Assembly (NCBI GenBank): GCA_964454305.1
Contig: CAYVXX010000036.1
Location: 1-22,022 of the forward strand
DNA from: JAUSPI01 sp964454305
Lineage (GTDB): Bacteria; Desulfobacterota; Syntrophia; Syntrophales; JADFWA01
Direction of reading: 5' to 3'
DNA length: 22,022 nt
The notes beneath the pieces are model-generated. The model did not search any database. It had not been told where the DNA came from and saw nothing but the letters and a program-made list of their open reading frames with translations. Shown one piece after another: positions 1 through 7,779 of this stretch (position 1 is the first letter of the stretch; the number at the start of each line of letters is the position of its first letter). The translations under genes and the position numbers were made by a program.

Positions 1-1062
1 AAGCAACTGTATAATCTCCGTTTTTCACGGGTGGGTGCACATCACGGGGGACAGCTTCCTACCTGGAAATTTTTGATTGAAACCATGATGAAAAAGGGTA
101 GTCTGGATGCAATATTCGCCACAACGACCGTTGCAGCCGGCGTCAATTTCCCGGCACGGACGATTGTCATGTTCAATTCAGATCAGTTCAACGGTCGCGA
201 ATTTATTCCTTTAAACGGTACGGAATTTCACCAGATGACCGGACGAGCGGGGAGACGGGGACAGGACAAGATCGGTTTCATGCTGGCCGTTCCGGGAAGG
301 TTTATGGATATAAAACATATAAAGAACCTTCTCTTCGCAAATCCGGAAGATATCAAAAGCCAGATAAAAAACGATTTTTCAATGGTACTCAATCTCCTTT
401 TGTCGCATACCCCGGAGGATATCAGGAATATCTTTGAAAGGTCACTTGCCGCTTTTCAACAGAAAAAAGGTGACAGCGTAGGTTCGAACCTATGGAATGA
501 TTTTCAGAAACATTCAGCATTCTTAAAAACAGAGGGATTTGTCGATCAACAGGATCGACTGACGGCAGATGGTATCTGGGCTTCGAGATTGAGGCTTGAC
601 CAGCCACTGCTCATCGCCGAGTGTCTGAGGAATGACGCTTTCCCGAAAGATGATGAGAGGCTTTTAGCCGCGGTTATTGCCCCGTTTGTTTACGATGGTG
701 ACCAGGAAATAAAGATATATCAAAAAAGTGTCCCCAAAAAGCTGAAGGCCGCATACAACAAAATAGTTTCAGCGGTTATTCCAATCTATAAAAGGATGAT
801 AGAAGCCGGATTTACCGTCAACCCTCTCAAATTCTGGACCAGTGTAATCCTCTACGACTGGGCAGGAGGAGCCCCCTGGGATACAATTATTGAAAAGCGG
901 GGATTTGCAGATGGTGACATGGCAATGCTCGTACTGAGAACCGCCGACAACCTCAAGCAGATTACTTCATTAAGAGAGTCTCACCCGGACATTGCAGCTC
1001 TCGCGGAAAGGGCACGGGAAACCATATTGAGAGAACCGGTGGTGTTTGAATATGACTATTAG
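1..1062 (+). CDS. Ski2-like DEAD/DEAH-box helicase, C-terminal part (5' end outside window)
   Basis: The reading frame is open from the first base and ends at TAG 1060-1062, giving 353 residues of a longer protein. Visible helicase C-lobe motifs are the motif V region TTTVAAGVNFPART (about residues 41-54) and motif VI HQMTGRAGRRGQD (about 77-89). The HQMTGRAGR form is typical of the Ski2/Hel308-like superfamily 2 branch. The remaining 260 residues would be the winged-helix and helical domains of such enzymes. The N-terminal Walker A/DExH lobe lies upstream of the window, so catalytic completeness cannot be judged. It would act as an ATP-dependent RNA or DNA helicase in the cytoplasm; the substrate is unknown. 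It shows no functional link to the Mo/W genes that follow, and the next gene faces it from the other strand. Confidence 0.88.
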   Translation, partial: KQLYNLRFSRVGAHHGGQLPTWKFLIETMMKKGSLDAIFATTTVAAGVNFPARTIVMFNSDQFNGREFIPLNGTEFHQMTGRAGRRGQDKIGFMLAVPGRFMDIKHIKNLLFANPEDIKSQIKNDFSMVLNLLLSHTPEDIRNIFERSLAAFQQKKGDSVGSNLWNDFQKHSAFLKTEGFVDQQDRLTADGIWASRLRLDQPLLIAECLRNDAFPKDDERLLAAVIAPFVYDGDQEIKIYQKSVPKKLKAAYNKIVSAVIPIYKRMIEAGFTVNPLKFWTSVILYDWAGGAPWDTIIEKRGFADGDMAMLVLRTADNLKQITSLRESHPDIAALAERARETILREPVVFEYDY

Positions 1063-1117
1063 CGAGGCAAAATTTCCTTCCCCTGGTGGACATACGCGCT
1101 AACTTAATGGACTAATA

Positions 1118-1471
1118 TTAATCATCAGTTTTCCCTGTCTGCATCCTGGAAAGAAATTCGAGCTTACGGGCTGTTTTTTCAACAAATAAGGCTGTTTTAC
1201 GTTCCAAGATATTGAATTCTTTCAGAAGATGTCTGGCTTCATCCGTCAGGGTCATCCCTTTATGGTCGGGACTATTTACTACCAGCTTAACACCTAATCG
1301 CTCTTCAGATGCCTTTAACCTTCCCCAGGCTGCACGGTATGACATGTTGAGTTTTTTAGCAGCTTTATTTAAACTTTGACATTCTTCTATTGCCTCAAGC
1401 AGGTTTTCGCGGCCTTTGCCGAAAAGAACCTTGCCGTCTTCCTCTACCCATATCCTGTATTTGATTTCCAT
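1118..1471 (-). CDS. ModE-like winged-helix regulator, DNA-binding domain only
   Basis: The 117-residue protein matches the N-terminal DNA-binding half of ModE, the molybdate-responsive regulator. The recognition-helix region contains SLNKAAKKLNMSYRAAWGRL (about residues 34-53), with the SYxxAW signature of ModE. E. coli ModE carries two further Mop (TOBE) domains that bind molybdate. They are absent here: the protein ends about 40 residues after the HTH wing. The Gly-rich wing of E. coli ModE is also replaced (PDHKGMTLTDEARHLL). It is transcribed away from modABC (start 1948), with 476 bp between them containing a good palindromic operator, so control of modABC is the natural inference. How it senses metal without Mop domains is open; it might use the separate Mop protein at 15955 or no ligand at all. 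The paralogue at 13266-13625 shares the same core. Confidence 0.85.
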   Translation of the reverse strand: MEIKYRIWVEEDGKVLFGKGRENLLEAIEECQSLNKAAKKLNMSYRAAWGRLKASEERLGVKLVVNSPDHKGMTLTDEARHLLKEFNILERKTALFVEKTARKLEFLSRMQTGKTDD

Positions 1472-1613
1472 AATGAAATTTTACCTTCGCCTATGTTTTA
1501 CTCAACTCCTACATCCACAGTTGTTGAATCTTACTACAAGAGTGGATGAAAGTAAAGACCGCATAAGTTAGTCTTTCAAAGGGTGCGCCGGTCATGATTC
1601 AGGCTCTTGTGGA

Positions 1614-1636
1614 CTCGCTGCGGGGAATGTGTTCGC
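1614..1636. repeat. Degenerate REP-like fragment
   Basis: The string GCTGCGGGGAATGTGTTCGC resembles the right arm plus flank of the hairpin repeats at 15886-15917 (CGGGGAATGCGCTCGC) and near 15834. Only half a hairpin is present, so this is a remnant at best. Confidence 0.35.
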
Positions 1637-1818
1637 AATACATCCTCAGGAAATAGCAACAGAAAAAACCTTATGCAACTATTAATGTGAATAAACCGTT
1701 TTGTAATCGGGGATGAAACGTTACCTGTCGAAGGTAGGTATAAATATTATAAAAATTCTTTATGTTACCCGGTCCTGTGGGCGGAGATTGGAGTTATGCC
1801 TAAAAAAGCATAATTTTC

Positions 1819-1847
1819 TTTACAATTAAAATCTTTTGGGGTATGAA
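1819..1847 (+). promoter_or_regulatory. Candidate promoter of modABC
   Basis: TTTACA (1819-1824) and TATGAA (1842-1847) are separated by 17 bases, which fits a sigma-70 type promoter. Transcription would start near 1854, immediately before the palindrome at 1857-1874. A protein bound there would block initiation or early elongation, as expected for repression. Confidence 0.4.
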
Positions 1848-1856
1848 GCTTTACAT

Positions 1857-1874
1857 TATGTCATATATGGCATA
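1857..1874. promoter_or_regulatory. Palindromic operator upstream of modA (TATGTCA-N4-TGGCATA)
   Basis: The 18-base site is an inverted repeat with 7-base arms and a 4-base AT spacer; one arm position deviates (TGGCATA where perfect symmetry needs TGACATA). It lies 73 bases before the modA start, at the expected transcription start. The same 7-4-7 architecture recurs at 12862-12879 and 13724-13751. A ModE-type regulator is the obvious candidate ligand, but this is an inference. Confidence 0.55.
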
Positions 1875-1947
1875 GCAGTATGCGCGTTGATATGGTCATG
1901 CTCTATCAACAATCCTCATCAAAACCACACGGGAAAGGAGTTTCATC

Positions 1948-2697
1948 ATGCGTCAATATATCTCAAAGATGCTCATCATCGGTTTCATCATTCTGGGATT
2001 GTCCTTGCCGGCTGTCGCCGGTGAAAAACTGCTTGTGGCTGTTGCCGCGAATTTTATTTTACCATCGGGTGAACTGACAAAGATATTCCAGGACCGGACA
2101 GGCATAGCTACCGAAGCAACATATGCATCGACGGGCAAATTATTCGGTCAGATTGTCAAAGGCGCACCGTACGACGTCTTTTTCGCCGCCGATGAAAAAA
2201 GACCTAACCTTGCAGAAAAGCAGGGTCTTGCGGATAAACCTTTCGTGTACGCGAGAGGACAGGTGGTGGTCTGGACGGCGAAACGAACGCTGTGCGGGGC
2301 AACTGACTGGCAAACCGTTGTGAAGAATCCGGAGGTTCAGAAAATAGCCATTGCCAATACCGAGAGCGCACCCTATGGCACCGCCGCAATGATTGCACTG
2401 CAGCGGGCCGGGTTGTGGGATACGCTGAAAGGGAAATATGTTTTCCCCCAATCGGTGGCCCAGGCTTTTCAATATGCCGAGACGAAAAGCGCCGATGTGG
2501 GATTTTGCGCCTATTCATCCGCCCTCTCCGACAAAGGAAAGAAGGGCTGTTTTTATACGGTCCCGGAGGCACCGCCCATTATACAGGCCGCCTGTATTCT
2601 CAAAGGAACTAAGAACAGGTCGGCTGCCGAACGGTTTGTTGCATTCATACAGTCATCTGAAGCGCAGAAAATTAAAGAGAAATACGGATATCGATAA
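1948..2697 (+). CDS. modA: Molybdate ABC transporter substrate-binding protein ModA
   Basis: This 249-residue periplasmic protein has a cleavable signal peptide (hydrophobic stretch to about residue 24, ending LPAVAG). The mature protein shows ModA features: LLVAVAANFILP at the start, ATYASTGKLFGQIVKGAPYD with the oxyanion-contacting STGK segment, VFFAADEKRP, and SAPYGTAAMIAL in the second lobe. It would capture molybdate or tungstate and deliver it to ModBC. A strong ribosome-binding site GGAAAGGAG precedes the ATG. It is the first gene of a tight operon: the modB ATG follows directly after its TAA. Specificity for molybdate versus tungstate cannot be read from the sequence. Confidence 0.93.
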   Translation: MRQYISKMLIIGFIILGLSLPAVAGEKLLVAVAANFILPSGELTKIFQDRTGIATEATYASTGKLFGQIVKGAPYDVFFAADEKRPNLAEKQGLADKPFVYARGQVVVWTAKRTLCGATDWQTVVKNPEVQKIAIANTESAPYGTAAMIALQRAGLWDTLKGKYVFPQSVAQAFQYAETKSADVGFCAYSSALSDKGKKGCFYTVPEAPPIIQAACILKGTKNRSAAERFVAFIQSSEAQKIKEKYGYR

Positions 2698-3363
2698 ATG
2701 GATATGACTCCCCTCTGGCTCTCTCTGAAACTTGCATTTATGACGACGGTGGTACTCGTCATCATGGCGGCGCCCCTCACCTATCTGCTGGTATACATCC
2801 GTTTCGCCGGCAAGTCATTCTTTGAGGCGCTGCTCACTCTTCCCATGGTTTTGCCGCCAACGGTCCTCGGCTTTTACCTGCTCCTGGTCATGACGCCCCA
2901 GGGAAATATCGGCCGTTTCTGGAAGGCCGTAACCGGTTCTCCTCTGATCTTCACTTTTGCAGGAATTGTTGTGGCTTCGCTCGTCTATAGCCTGCCCTTC
3001 GCCATTCAACCCATGAAGGCGGCCTTTGAAAAGATCGACCGCCGCCTTCTGGAGAGTGCCTATGTCCTGGGGTTGTCACCACTTTCCACGTTTTTCAGGG
3101 TCATTATCCCCAATACCCTGAACGGACTGGCGGCATCAGCAATTCTCGTGTTCATCCATACCCTTGGTGAGTTCGGGGTAATTCTTATGGTCGGCGGGAG
3201 CATACCCGGCGAGACGAGGGTCGCGTCCATTGCAATCTATGAGGCGGTAGAGGCTCTCCGTTATGGGGATGCCGCCATGATGTGTCTGATCCTTGTACCG
3301 ATCAGTTATCTCTTTCTCCTCATCATCAACCGGCTGACCCGGAGACAGATCTATGGAACTTAG
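2698..3363 (+). CDS. modB: Molybdate ABC transporter permease ModB
   Basis: This 221-residue inner-membrane protein has about five hydrophobic segments, typical for ModB. The cytoplasmic coupling (EAA) loop is seen at about residues 119-138 (ESAYVLGLSPLSTFFRVIIP), where it docks on the ATPase. The segment LPMVLPPTVLGFYLL after the second membrane segment is characteristic of molybdate permeases. It starts one base after the modA stop codon and overlaps the start of modC by 11 bases, so all three are translationally coupled. It forms the homodimeric channel of the molybdate importer. Confidence 0.93.
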   Translation: MDMTPLWLSLKLAFMTTVVLVIMAAPLTYLLVYIRFAGKSFFEALLTLPMVLPPTVLGFYLLLVMTPQGNIGRFWKAVTGSPLIFTFAGIVVASLVYSLPFAIQPMKAAFEKIDRRLLESAYVLGLSPLSTFFRVIIPNTLNGLAASAILVFIHTLGEFGVILMVGGSIPGETRVASIAIYEAVEALRYGDAAMMCLILVPISYLFLLIINRLTRRQIYGT

Positions 3364-3769
3364 CATCTCGATAAAGAAAAAATTGCCCCATTTTGATCTT
3401 GATGTTTCTTTTTCCTGCCGGAAGAACCGTCTGCTCGTCCTGGTAGGACCATCGGGAGCAGGCAAGACGACTATCATCAGGATACTGGCGGGACTTGATC
3501 GGCCCGACGAAGGGCGGATTACCTACAACGGTGAAATCTGGGTTGATACGGACAAAAATATATTTCTCCCGCCGCAGGAGCGGCATCTGGGTTATGTCTT
3601 TCAAGAATATACACTGTTTCCCCATCTGACGGTNNNNNNNNNNNNNNNNNNNNNNNNNNNNNNNNNNNNNNNNNNNNNNNNNNNNNNNNNNNNNNNNNNN
3701 NNNNNNNNNNNNNNNNNNNNNNNNNNNNNNNNNTCCGTCCTGTATGATTCTCTGGAGGTGATGCAATAG
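3353..3769 (+). CDS. modC: Molybdate ABC transporter ATPase ModC, interrupted by assembly gap
   Basis: The first 94 residues are sequenced. They contain the Walker A motif GPSGAGKT (residues 33-40) and the Q-loop region YVFQEYTLFPHLT. Then come 100 N (3634-3733), followed by 11 codons ending in TAG (SVLYDSLEVMQ). A complete ModC has roughly 220-360 residues; signature motif, Walker B, H-loop and TOBE domain are all missing from the visible sequence. A 100-base N run is a conventional placeholder for a gap of unknown size, so the apparent open frame across it has no meaning, and the tail could belong to ModC or to another protein. The start overlaps modB by 11 bases. The protein would energise ModB by ATP hydrolysis. 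Confidence 0.8.
   Translation: MELSISIKKKLPHFDLDVSFSCRKNRLLVLVGPSGAGKTTIIRILAGLDRPDEGRITYNGEIWVDTDKNIFLPPQERHLGYVFQEYTLFPHLTXXXXXXXXXXXXXXXXXXXXXXXXXXXXXXXXXXSVLYDSLEVMQ
3634..3733. other. Assembly gap (100 N)
   Basis: Exactly 100 undetermined bases within modC. Roughly 400-800 bases of modC would be expected here, so the true gap is probably larger than shown, and additional genes cannot be excluded. Confidence 0.98.
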
Positions 3770-5403
3770 TGAATATCGGACCCTATTCTTTTGACGAATA
3801 TATTCATCTGGTAAAGTCGTTCCATGGCCACGCAGCACCCGGTATGATTATCGGCGGGATCATGGTCGATACGGCACTCAAGAACACGCCGGCGGGGGAA
3901 TTCTTTGACGCACTCTGCGAAACGGAAAGCTGTCTTCCCGATGCGGTCCAGCTCCTGACTCCCTGCACGGTGGGAAACGGGTGGCTTCGGATTGCCAATG
4001 TAGGTCGATACGCTGTCACGCTCTACGAAAAGTCAGGGGGAGAGGGGGTCCGGGTATATCTCGATTCGTCGAAACTTGACGAATGGCCGGCCATTAAGGA
4101 GTGGTTTTTTAAACTCGCACCGAAGAAATCCCAAGATTCAAAAACTCTCTTTGAACAGATTCGCAATGCTGGAACGAATCTGTACAGTATGCAGGATGTG
4201 AGAGTCCAACCGCAGTTTTTGGAAAAGCAATCAAAGGGAAGCATCACTGTCTGTCCTTTATGCGGCGAAGCCTATCCATCGAAAGACGGCGAGATCTGCC
4301 TGGGCTGTGGCGATGAAAACCCCTATACGAACATCGTCACTCCCCGATCCAGTGCCATAGAAAAAGCACCGACACTGCAGGCCGTATCGGTCAGGGATGC
4401 CATCGGGCGCTCCCTACTCCATGATATGACTCGTATCATTCCGAACAGCAAGAAAGGTCCCGCATTCAAAAACAGGCACGTGGTGGAAACGGACGATATT
4501 GATCTGCTTCTGTCGATGGGGAAGAAACTCGTGTACGTCGAAGGGGACATTTCATCCGATGACGGTTGGGTCCATGAAGATGAGGCGGCACTGACGCTGG
4601 GCCGGGTAATGGCGGGCAACGGGGTTACCTTCACGGAAGTTCCGAGCGAGGGAAAGGTGACGTTCAGGGCGGAACGAGACGGACTTCTCGTTGTGGATGA
4701 AGAGCGCCTGATTAATTTCAATTGTGTTCCCGATGTCATGTGCGCGAGCAGGCAGAGCTATTCCGTTCTGTCCTGCAACGACAGGATCGGAGGAACCCGG
4801 GCAATTCCTCTCTATCTCTCCAGGGGTAAGCTCGACAGAGCCCTGGCGGTACTCAACGGAAAGCCTTTATTCACCGTGCTTCCCCTGCGTCAGCCCCGGG
4901 TGGGAATCCTCGTGACCGGAACGGAAGTGTACGAGGGATTGGTGGAAGATGGCTTCGTGCCTCTGATCCGCAAAAAACTGGAGCGATTGGGAGCCTCTAC
5001 CTTTCGCTCCCGTATCGTCCCTGATGACCGCAACGCCATTTCCGGGGCAATCAGGGAACTGATCAAAGAGGATATCGATCTGCTCGTCACGACTGGGGGA
5101 CTTTCAGTGGATCCCGACGATGTCACCCGTGCGGGATTGGAAGACGCCGGCGCGACGGATATGATCTACGGCGCTCCCATACTGCCGGGGGCGATGACCC
5201 TCCTCGCCCGCATTGGAGATGTTCAGGTTATCGGTGTCCCCGCCGGGGCATTGTATTTCAAAACAACGAGCTTCGACCTGCTGGTTCCCCGACTCCTGGC
5301 AGGTCTTACCATATCCCGGTACGACCTTGCACGCATGAGCAGCGGCGCCTTCTGTCTTGAATGCCCGACGTGCCTGTATCCTTTGTGCCCCTTCGGCAGG
5401 TAG
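3769..5403 (+). CDS. FmdE domain - zinc ribbon - MoeA-like molybdopterin-binding fusion protein
   Basis: The 544-residue protein has three parts. Residues 1-150 are an FmdE-type domain with SFHGHAAPGM (18-26), ESCLPDAVQLLTPC (53-66) and conserved Cys50, Cys55, Cys66; the canonical Cys of the HGHxCPG motif is Ala. Residues 162-180 form a zinc ribbon (CPLC...CLGC). From about 203 to 515 is a MoeA/MoCF-biosynthesis-like region: HDMTRIIP, then the molybdopterin-binding core with VGILVTGTEVYEG (378-390), DLLVTTGGLSVDPDDVTR (437-454) and PGAMTLLA. The tail is Cys-rich (Cys529, 532, 535, 540). It starts with GTG overlapping the upstream TAG, after a strong GGAGGTG site. Position at the end of modABC suggests metal insertion into, or handling of, the Mo/W cofactor; substrate and partner are unknown. 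Confidence 0.85.
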   Translation: MNIGPYSFDEYIHLVKSFHGHAAPGMIIGGIMVDTALKNTPAGEFFDALCETESCLPDAVQLLTPCTVGNGWLRIANVGRYAVTLYEKSGGEGVRVYLDSSKLDEWPAIKEWFFKLAPKKSQDSKTLFEQIRNAGTNLYSMQDVRVQPQFLEKQSKGSITVCPLCGEAYPSKDGEICLGCGDENPYTNIVTPRSSAIEKAPTLQAVSVRDAIGRSLLHDMTRIIPNSKKGPAFKNRHVVETDDIDLLLSMGKKLVYVEGDISSDDGWVHEDEAALTLGRVMAGNGVTFTEVPSEGKVTFRAERDGLLVVDEERLINFNCVPDVMCASRQSYSVLSCNDRIGGTRAIPLYLSRGKLDRALAVLNGKPLFTVLPLRQPRVGILVTGTEVYEGLVEDGFVPLIRKKLERLGASTFRSRIVPDDRNAISGAIRELIKEDIDLLVTTGGLSVDPDDVTRAGLEDAGATDMIYGAPILPGAMTLLARIGDVQVIGVPAGALYFKTTSFDLLVPRLLAGLTISRYDLARMSSGAFCLECPTCLYPLCPFGR

Positions 5404-5522
5404 ACACCGCTACTTCCTTCGGATTCTGAAGGGCAGGTTCTTCAGGTTCGGCGTTCCGAATTCCTTTGCAAAGTCGGGTGAAAGTAAAACAGAGGCACAG
5501 AGTGCAAGCTATGAGGAAATCA

Positions 5523-6269
5523 ATGTTTTATGAATCATTACGTCATAAATTTCTGCGGCTGGCTGAGGAAAAATCATTGTTAGACAATAAAATAACAATC
5601 AGGACACATATTTTAAAACCGGATGAAGCCATCGGTAATCCTGACAGAAGAGACTTCCCCCTTCTGAAGGGCAAGGAGGTCATGGTGCAGGCTTCATTCA
5701 TTGAGAAGAAGGGACAGGCCTATACCGATGCCCCGTCAGAATTTTCCGGGCCTCTGAGAGATATTATCAATCTTTCATTGGATGATTCCCAACAAAAAGC
5801 GTTGTTTATTGCATCTCTGAATGCGGTGATGAAATACCTGTATCCTGATATAACGACAGTTCACTGTAAAAATAATGAACCTGAGGAATGCGCAGAAGAA
5901 ATGATGGCATATATAAAAACATTAAATCCTCATTCGGTTGGTATTATTGGTCTGCAACCGGCCATTCTGGATGCTGTGGTCGAAATTCTGGGGAAAGAGA
6001 ATGTCACCTGCGTGGATAGAGACGAAAACAACAGAGATAAAATCAAATACGGTGTGCCTATCGGATGGGGAGATAATGAAGGTATGGAAAGTGTATTCAA
6101 ACATAGTGATTTAGTTCTGGCAACGGGATCCAGCGTGACAAATGGCTCGTTGGTGGATATCCTCAATATTGCCCGGAATCACAACTCACCTCTCTATTTC
6201 TACGGTGTGACTATCGCCGGAACTGCCCGGTTGATGGGGTTGAATCAGCTGTGTTTTAAAGCAACGTGA
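5523..6269 (+). CDS. DUF364 / putative heavy-metal chelation domain protein (first copy)
   Basis: This cytoplasmic-looking protein of 248 residues resembles the DUF364 (PF04016) family, with a DUF4213-like N-terminal part. The C-terminal Rossmann-like half includes SVGIIGLQPAILDAVVEIL, a region rich in acidic residues (VDRDENNRD), and DLVLATGSSVTNGSLVDIL. The crystal structure of a Desulfitobacterium member led to the proposal of a heavy-metal chelation role; no reaction is established. The frame is open farther upstream (to a TTG at 5466), but ATG 5523 has the better ribosome-binding site (GAGGA, 5513-5517). It lies downstream of the FmdE-MoeA fusion with a 119-base gap and before a second DUF364 gene, so a role in Mo/W handling is an inference from context. 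Confidence 0.7.
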   Translation: MFYESLRHKFLRLAEEKSLLDNKITIRTHILKPDEAIGNPDRRDFPLLKGKEVMVQASFIEKKGQAYTDAPSEFSGPLRDIINLSLDDSQQKALFIASLNAVMKYLYPDITTVHCKNNEPEECAEEMMAYIKTLNPHSVGIIGLQPAILDAVVEILGKENVTCVDRDENNRDKIKYGVPIGWGDNEGMESVFKHSDLVLATGSSVTNGSLVDILNIARNHNSPLYFYGVTIAGTARLMGLNQLCFKAT

Positions 6270-6400
6270 GTCGTTGGGGACATATGAAAGCAGTTTTGAG
6301 AGGAAAAAGCTGTTATCTATGAAATGTTGCCCGGCAGTGATAGTGCAGAGAAGTGGATTCATCAAGATACCATGATTACCATGGCTTTGAGGGGATAAAA

Positions 6401-7156
6401 TTGACGAAATTGAATAACATACTTTATGATCTATTTGAATCCAAGGCCGAAGAAGTAAAGATTGAGATACTGAGTCTTGGCCTTGGGTATACGGCAGTTA
6501 CAACCTCGGACGGCGGGATGGGGGTAGCTTATACCTGTTTTGACAGCAAAAATTCCTGCTCGGTTATTAAAAATTATCATGATTACGAAGGCAGACCCGC
6601 CGTTGATCTCCTTGAAAAGATTAAGAGTATGAATACAATCGAAAGAAGCATGGCCCTTGCGCTTATAAATGCGCTCAATTATGAAGAGGCGTTGTTACTT
6701 CCCGAGGATAAGAACAATAATATAATGTTCGATAAATTTGATATTGGCAAGGGAACAAGGGTTGCCATGGTGGGTTTTTTCGGTCCCCTTGTTAAAATTT
6801 TTAAGGAAAGAGATATTTTACTGGAGATAATGGATACTACCCGCGGCCTTGGTCGAAAGGAAGATTTTTATGAAAAACTTGGAAGCTGGGCGGATATACT
6901 GTTATTGACATCAACTTCTATTCTAAACAACACAACTGAGGAAATACTTGGAACTGCGGGCAGAGATGTTAAGGCGATCCTGCTGGGACCCAGTACACCG
7001 ATGGTGGCTGAGGCATTCGGGCATCTACCGATACACATGCTTGCAGGAACAGTGCCGCTGAAAAAAGAAAATGTGTTAAAGGCCATACGGCATGGAATGG
7101 GGACACCCGTCATCCACAGATTCAGCCGGAAGTCTTTCTGCCTTACTTCCAAGTGA
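6401..7156 (+). CDS. DUF364 / putative heavy-metal chelation domain protein (second copy)
   Basis: The protein has a DUF4213-like N-terminus (LSLGLGYTAVTTSDGGMGVAYT) followed by the DUF364 Rossmann-like half (TRVAMVGFFGPLVKIF, WADILLLTSTSILNNTTEEIL, LLGPSTPMVAEAF). From TTG 6401, which sits 6-8 bases after the site GAGGGG, it has 251 residues. A GTG at 6353 would add 16 residues but lacks an equally good site. It is clearly diverged from the first copy and closer to canonical DUF364. Its stop lies 20 bases before the ATG of the second fmdE gene, whose ribosome-binding site directly follows, so the two are probably co-transcribed. Function is unknown; metal chelation is only a family-level proposal. 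The gene is visibly AT-richer than modABC. Confidence 0.75.
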   Translation: MTKLNNILYDLFESKAEEVKIEILSLGLGYTAVTTSDGGMGVAYTCFDSKNSCSVIKNYHDYEGRPAVDLLEKIKSMNTIERSMALALINALNYEEALLLPEDKNNNIMFDKFDIGKGTRVAMVGFFGPLVKIFKERDILLEIMDTTRGLGRKEDFYEKLGSWADILLLTSTSILNNTTEEILGTAGRDVKAILLGPSTPMVAEAFGHLPIHMLAGTVPLKKENVLKAIRHGMGTPVIHRFSRKSFCLTSK

Positions 7157-7176
7157 ATTCCGGAGAGGTCAAATCT

Positions 7177-7779
7177 ATGAATATTTGTAATTATACCCTT
7201 GAGGAGTACATTGCGATAGTTCAGTCTTTCCACGGAAGTGCCGCACCCGGTATGGTAATCGGGGGATTTATGGTGGACATAGCTCTCAAGAACACACCGG
7301 AAGGGGAATTTTTTGATGCCGTTTGTGAAACTACAAGCTGTCTTCCTGATGCGATACAGCTTCTCACTCCGTGTACTATAGGAAACGGTTGGCTGAAAGT
7401 GATCAATCTGGGCCGTTTTGCCCTGACCCTTTACGAAAAATATCAGGGGAAGGGGATAAGAGTATTTGTTGATTCGGCGAAGATTGAAAAGTGGCCGGAG
7501 ATTAAAAATTGGTTCTTAAAACTCAAGCCTAAAAAGGACCAGGACTCACAGCTTCTCTTTGAGCAGATCAAGGAGGCCGGACCGGGAATCTGCAGCCTTC
7601 AGAACGTTACTGTCCGGTCTGAGTTTCTGGAAAAGCGGAGTAAAGGGAGTATTGCTGTTTGTCCCCTCTGCGGAGAAGCCTATCCGGTAAAAGATGGGAA
7701 CATCTGCCTCGGTTGTCAGGGGGATGCTCCTTATCTTGAAACCGATTTAACCGGTGAGCAGAAAAAAAAGGGGTCCTGA
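7177..7779 (+). CDS. FmdE-domain protein with zinc ribbon (second copy, truncated relative to the fusion)
   Basis: The 200 residues align end to end with the first 190 or so of the fusion protein at 3769-5403, at roughly two-thirds identity by eye: SFHGSAAPGM, TSCLPDAIQLLTPCTIGNGW and the zinc ribbon CPLCGEAYP...CLGC. The second His of HGH is Ser here. ATG 7177 is chosen because it matches the paralogue's start and is preceded by GGAGAGG. Translation ends at TGA 7777-7779, just after an A8-G4 tract. The MoeA-like domain of the paralogue resumes in the next frame immediately afterwards (7772-7921), so the gene appears to be a frameshifted relic of a full fusion. The FmdE part itself is intact and may still work. 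Confidence 0.8.
   Translation: MNICNYTLEEYIAIVQSFHGSAAPGMVIGGFMVDIALKNTPEGEFFDAVCETTSCLPDAIQLLTPCTIGNGWLKVINLGRFALTLYEKYQGKGIRVFVDSAKIEKWPEIKNWFLKLKPKKDQDSQLLFEQIKEAGPGICSLQNVTVRSEFLEKRSKGSIAVCPLCGEAYPVKDGNICLGCQGDAPYLETDLTGEQKKKGS

Larger units (their letters stand above)
1472..1947. other. Divergent intergenic region between modE-like gene and modA
   Basis: No convincing gene is seen in these 476 bases. From left to right there is a degenerate REP-like fragment (1614-1636), a 6-bp stem TTATGC/GCATAA with an 8-base loop followed by a T-rich run (1794-1820, a weak terminator-like hairpin), a candidate promoter (1819-1847), a palindromic operator (1857-1874) and the modA ribosome-binding site GGAAAGGAG (1931-1939). 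I looked for a molybdenum-cofactor riboswitch and could not recognise one. Confidence 0.5.

Noticed and set aside
1580..1815. Possible molybdenum-cofactor riboswitch before modABC
   Set aside because: The region has small stems and a T-rich hairpin, but I could not match the conserved core of the Moco RNA motif; a covariance-model search would decide.
7762..7773. Programmed -1 frameshift at the A-tract joining FmdE and the MoeA-like remnant
   Set aside because: The downstream domain is in the +1 frame, not -1, and it ends after about 47 codons, so a functional fusion product would not result.
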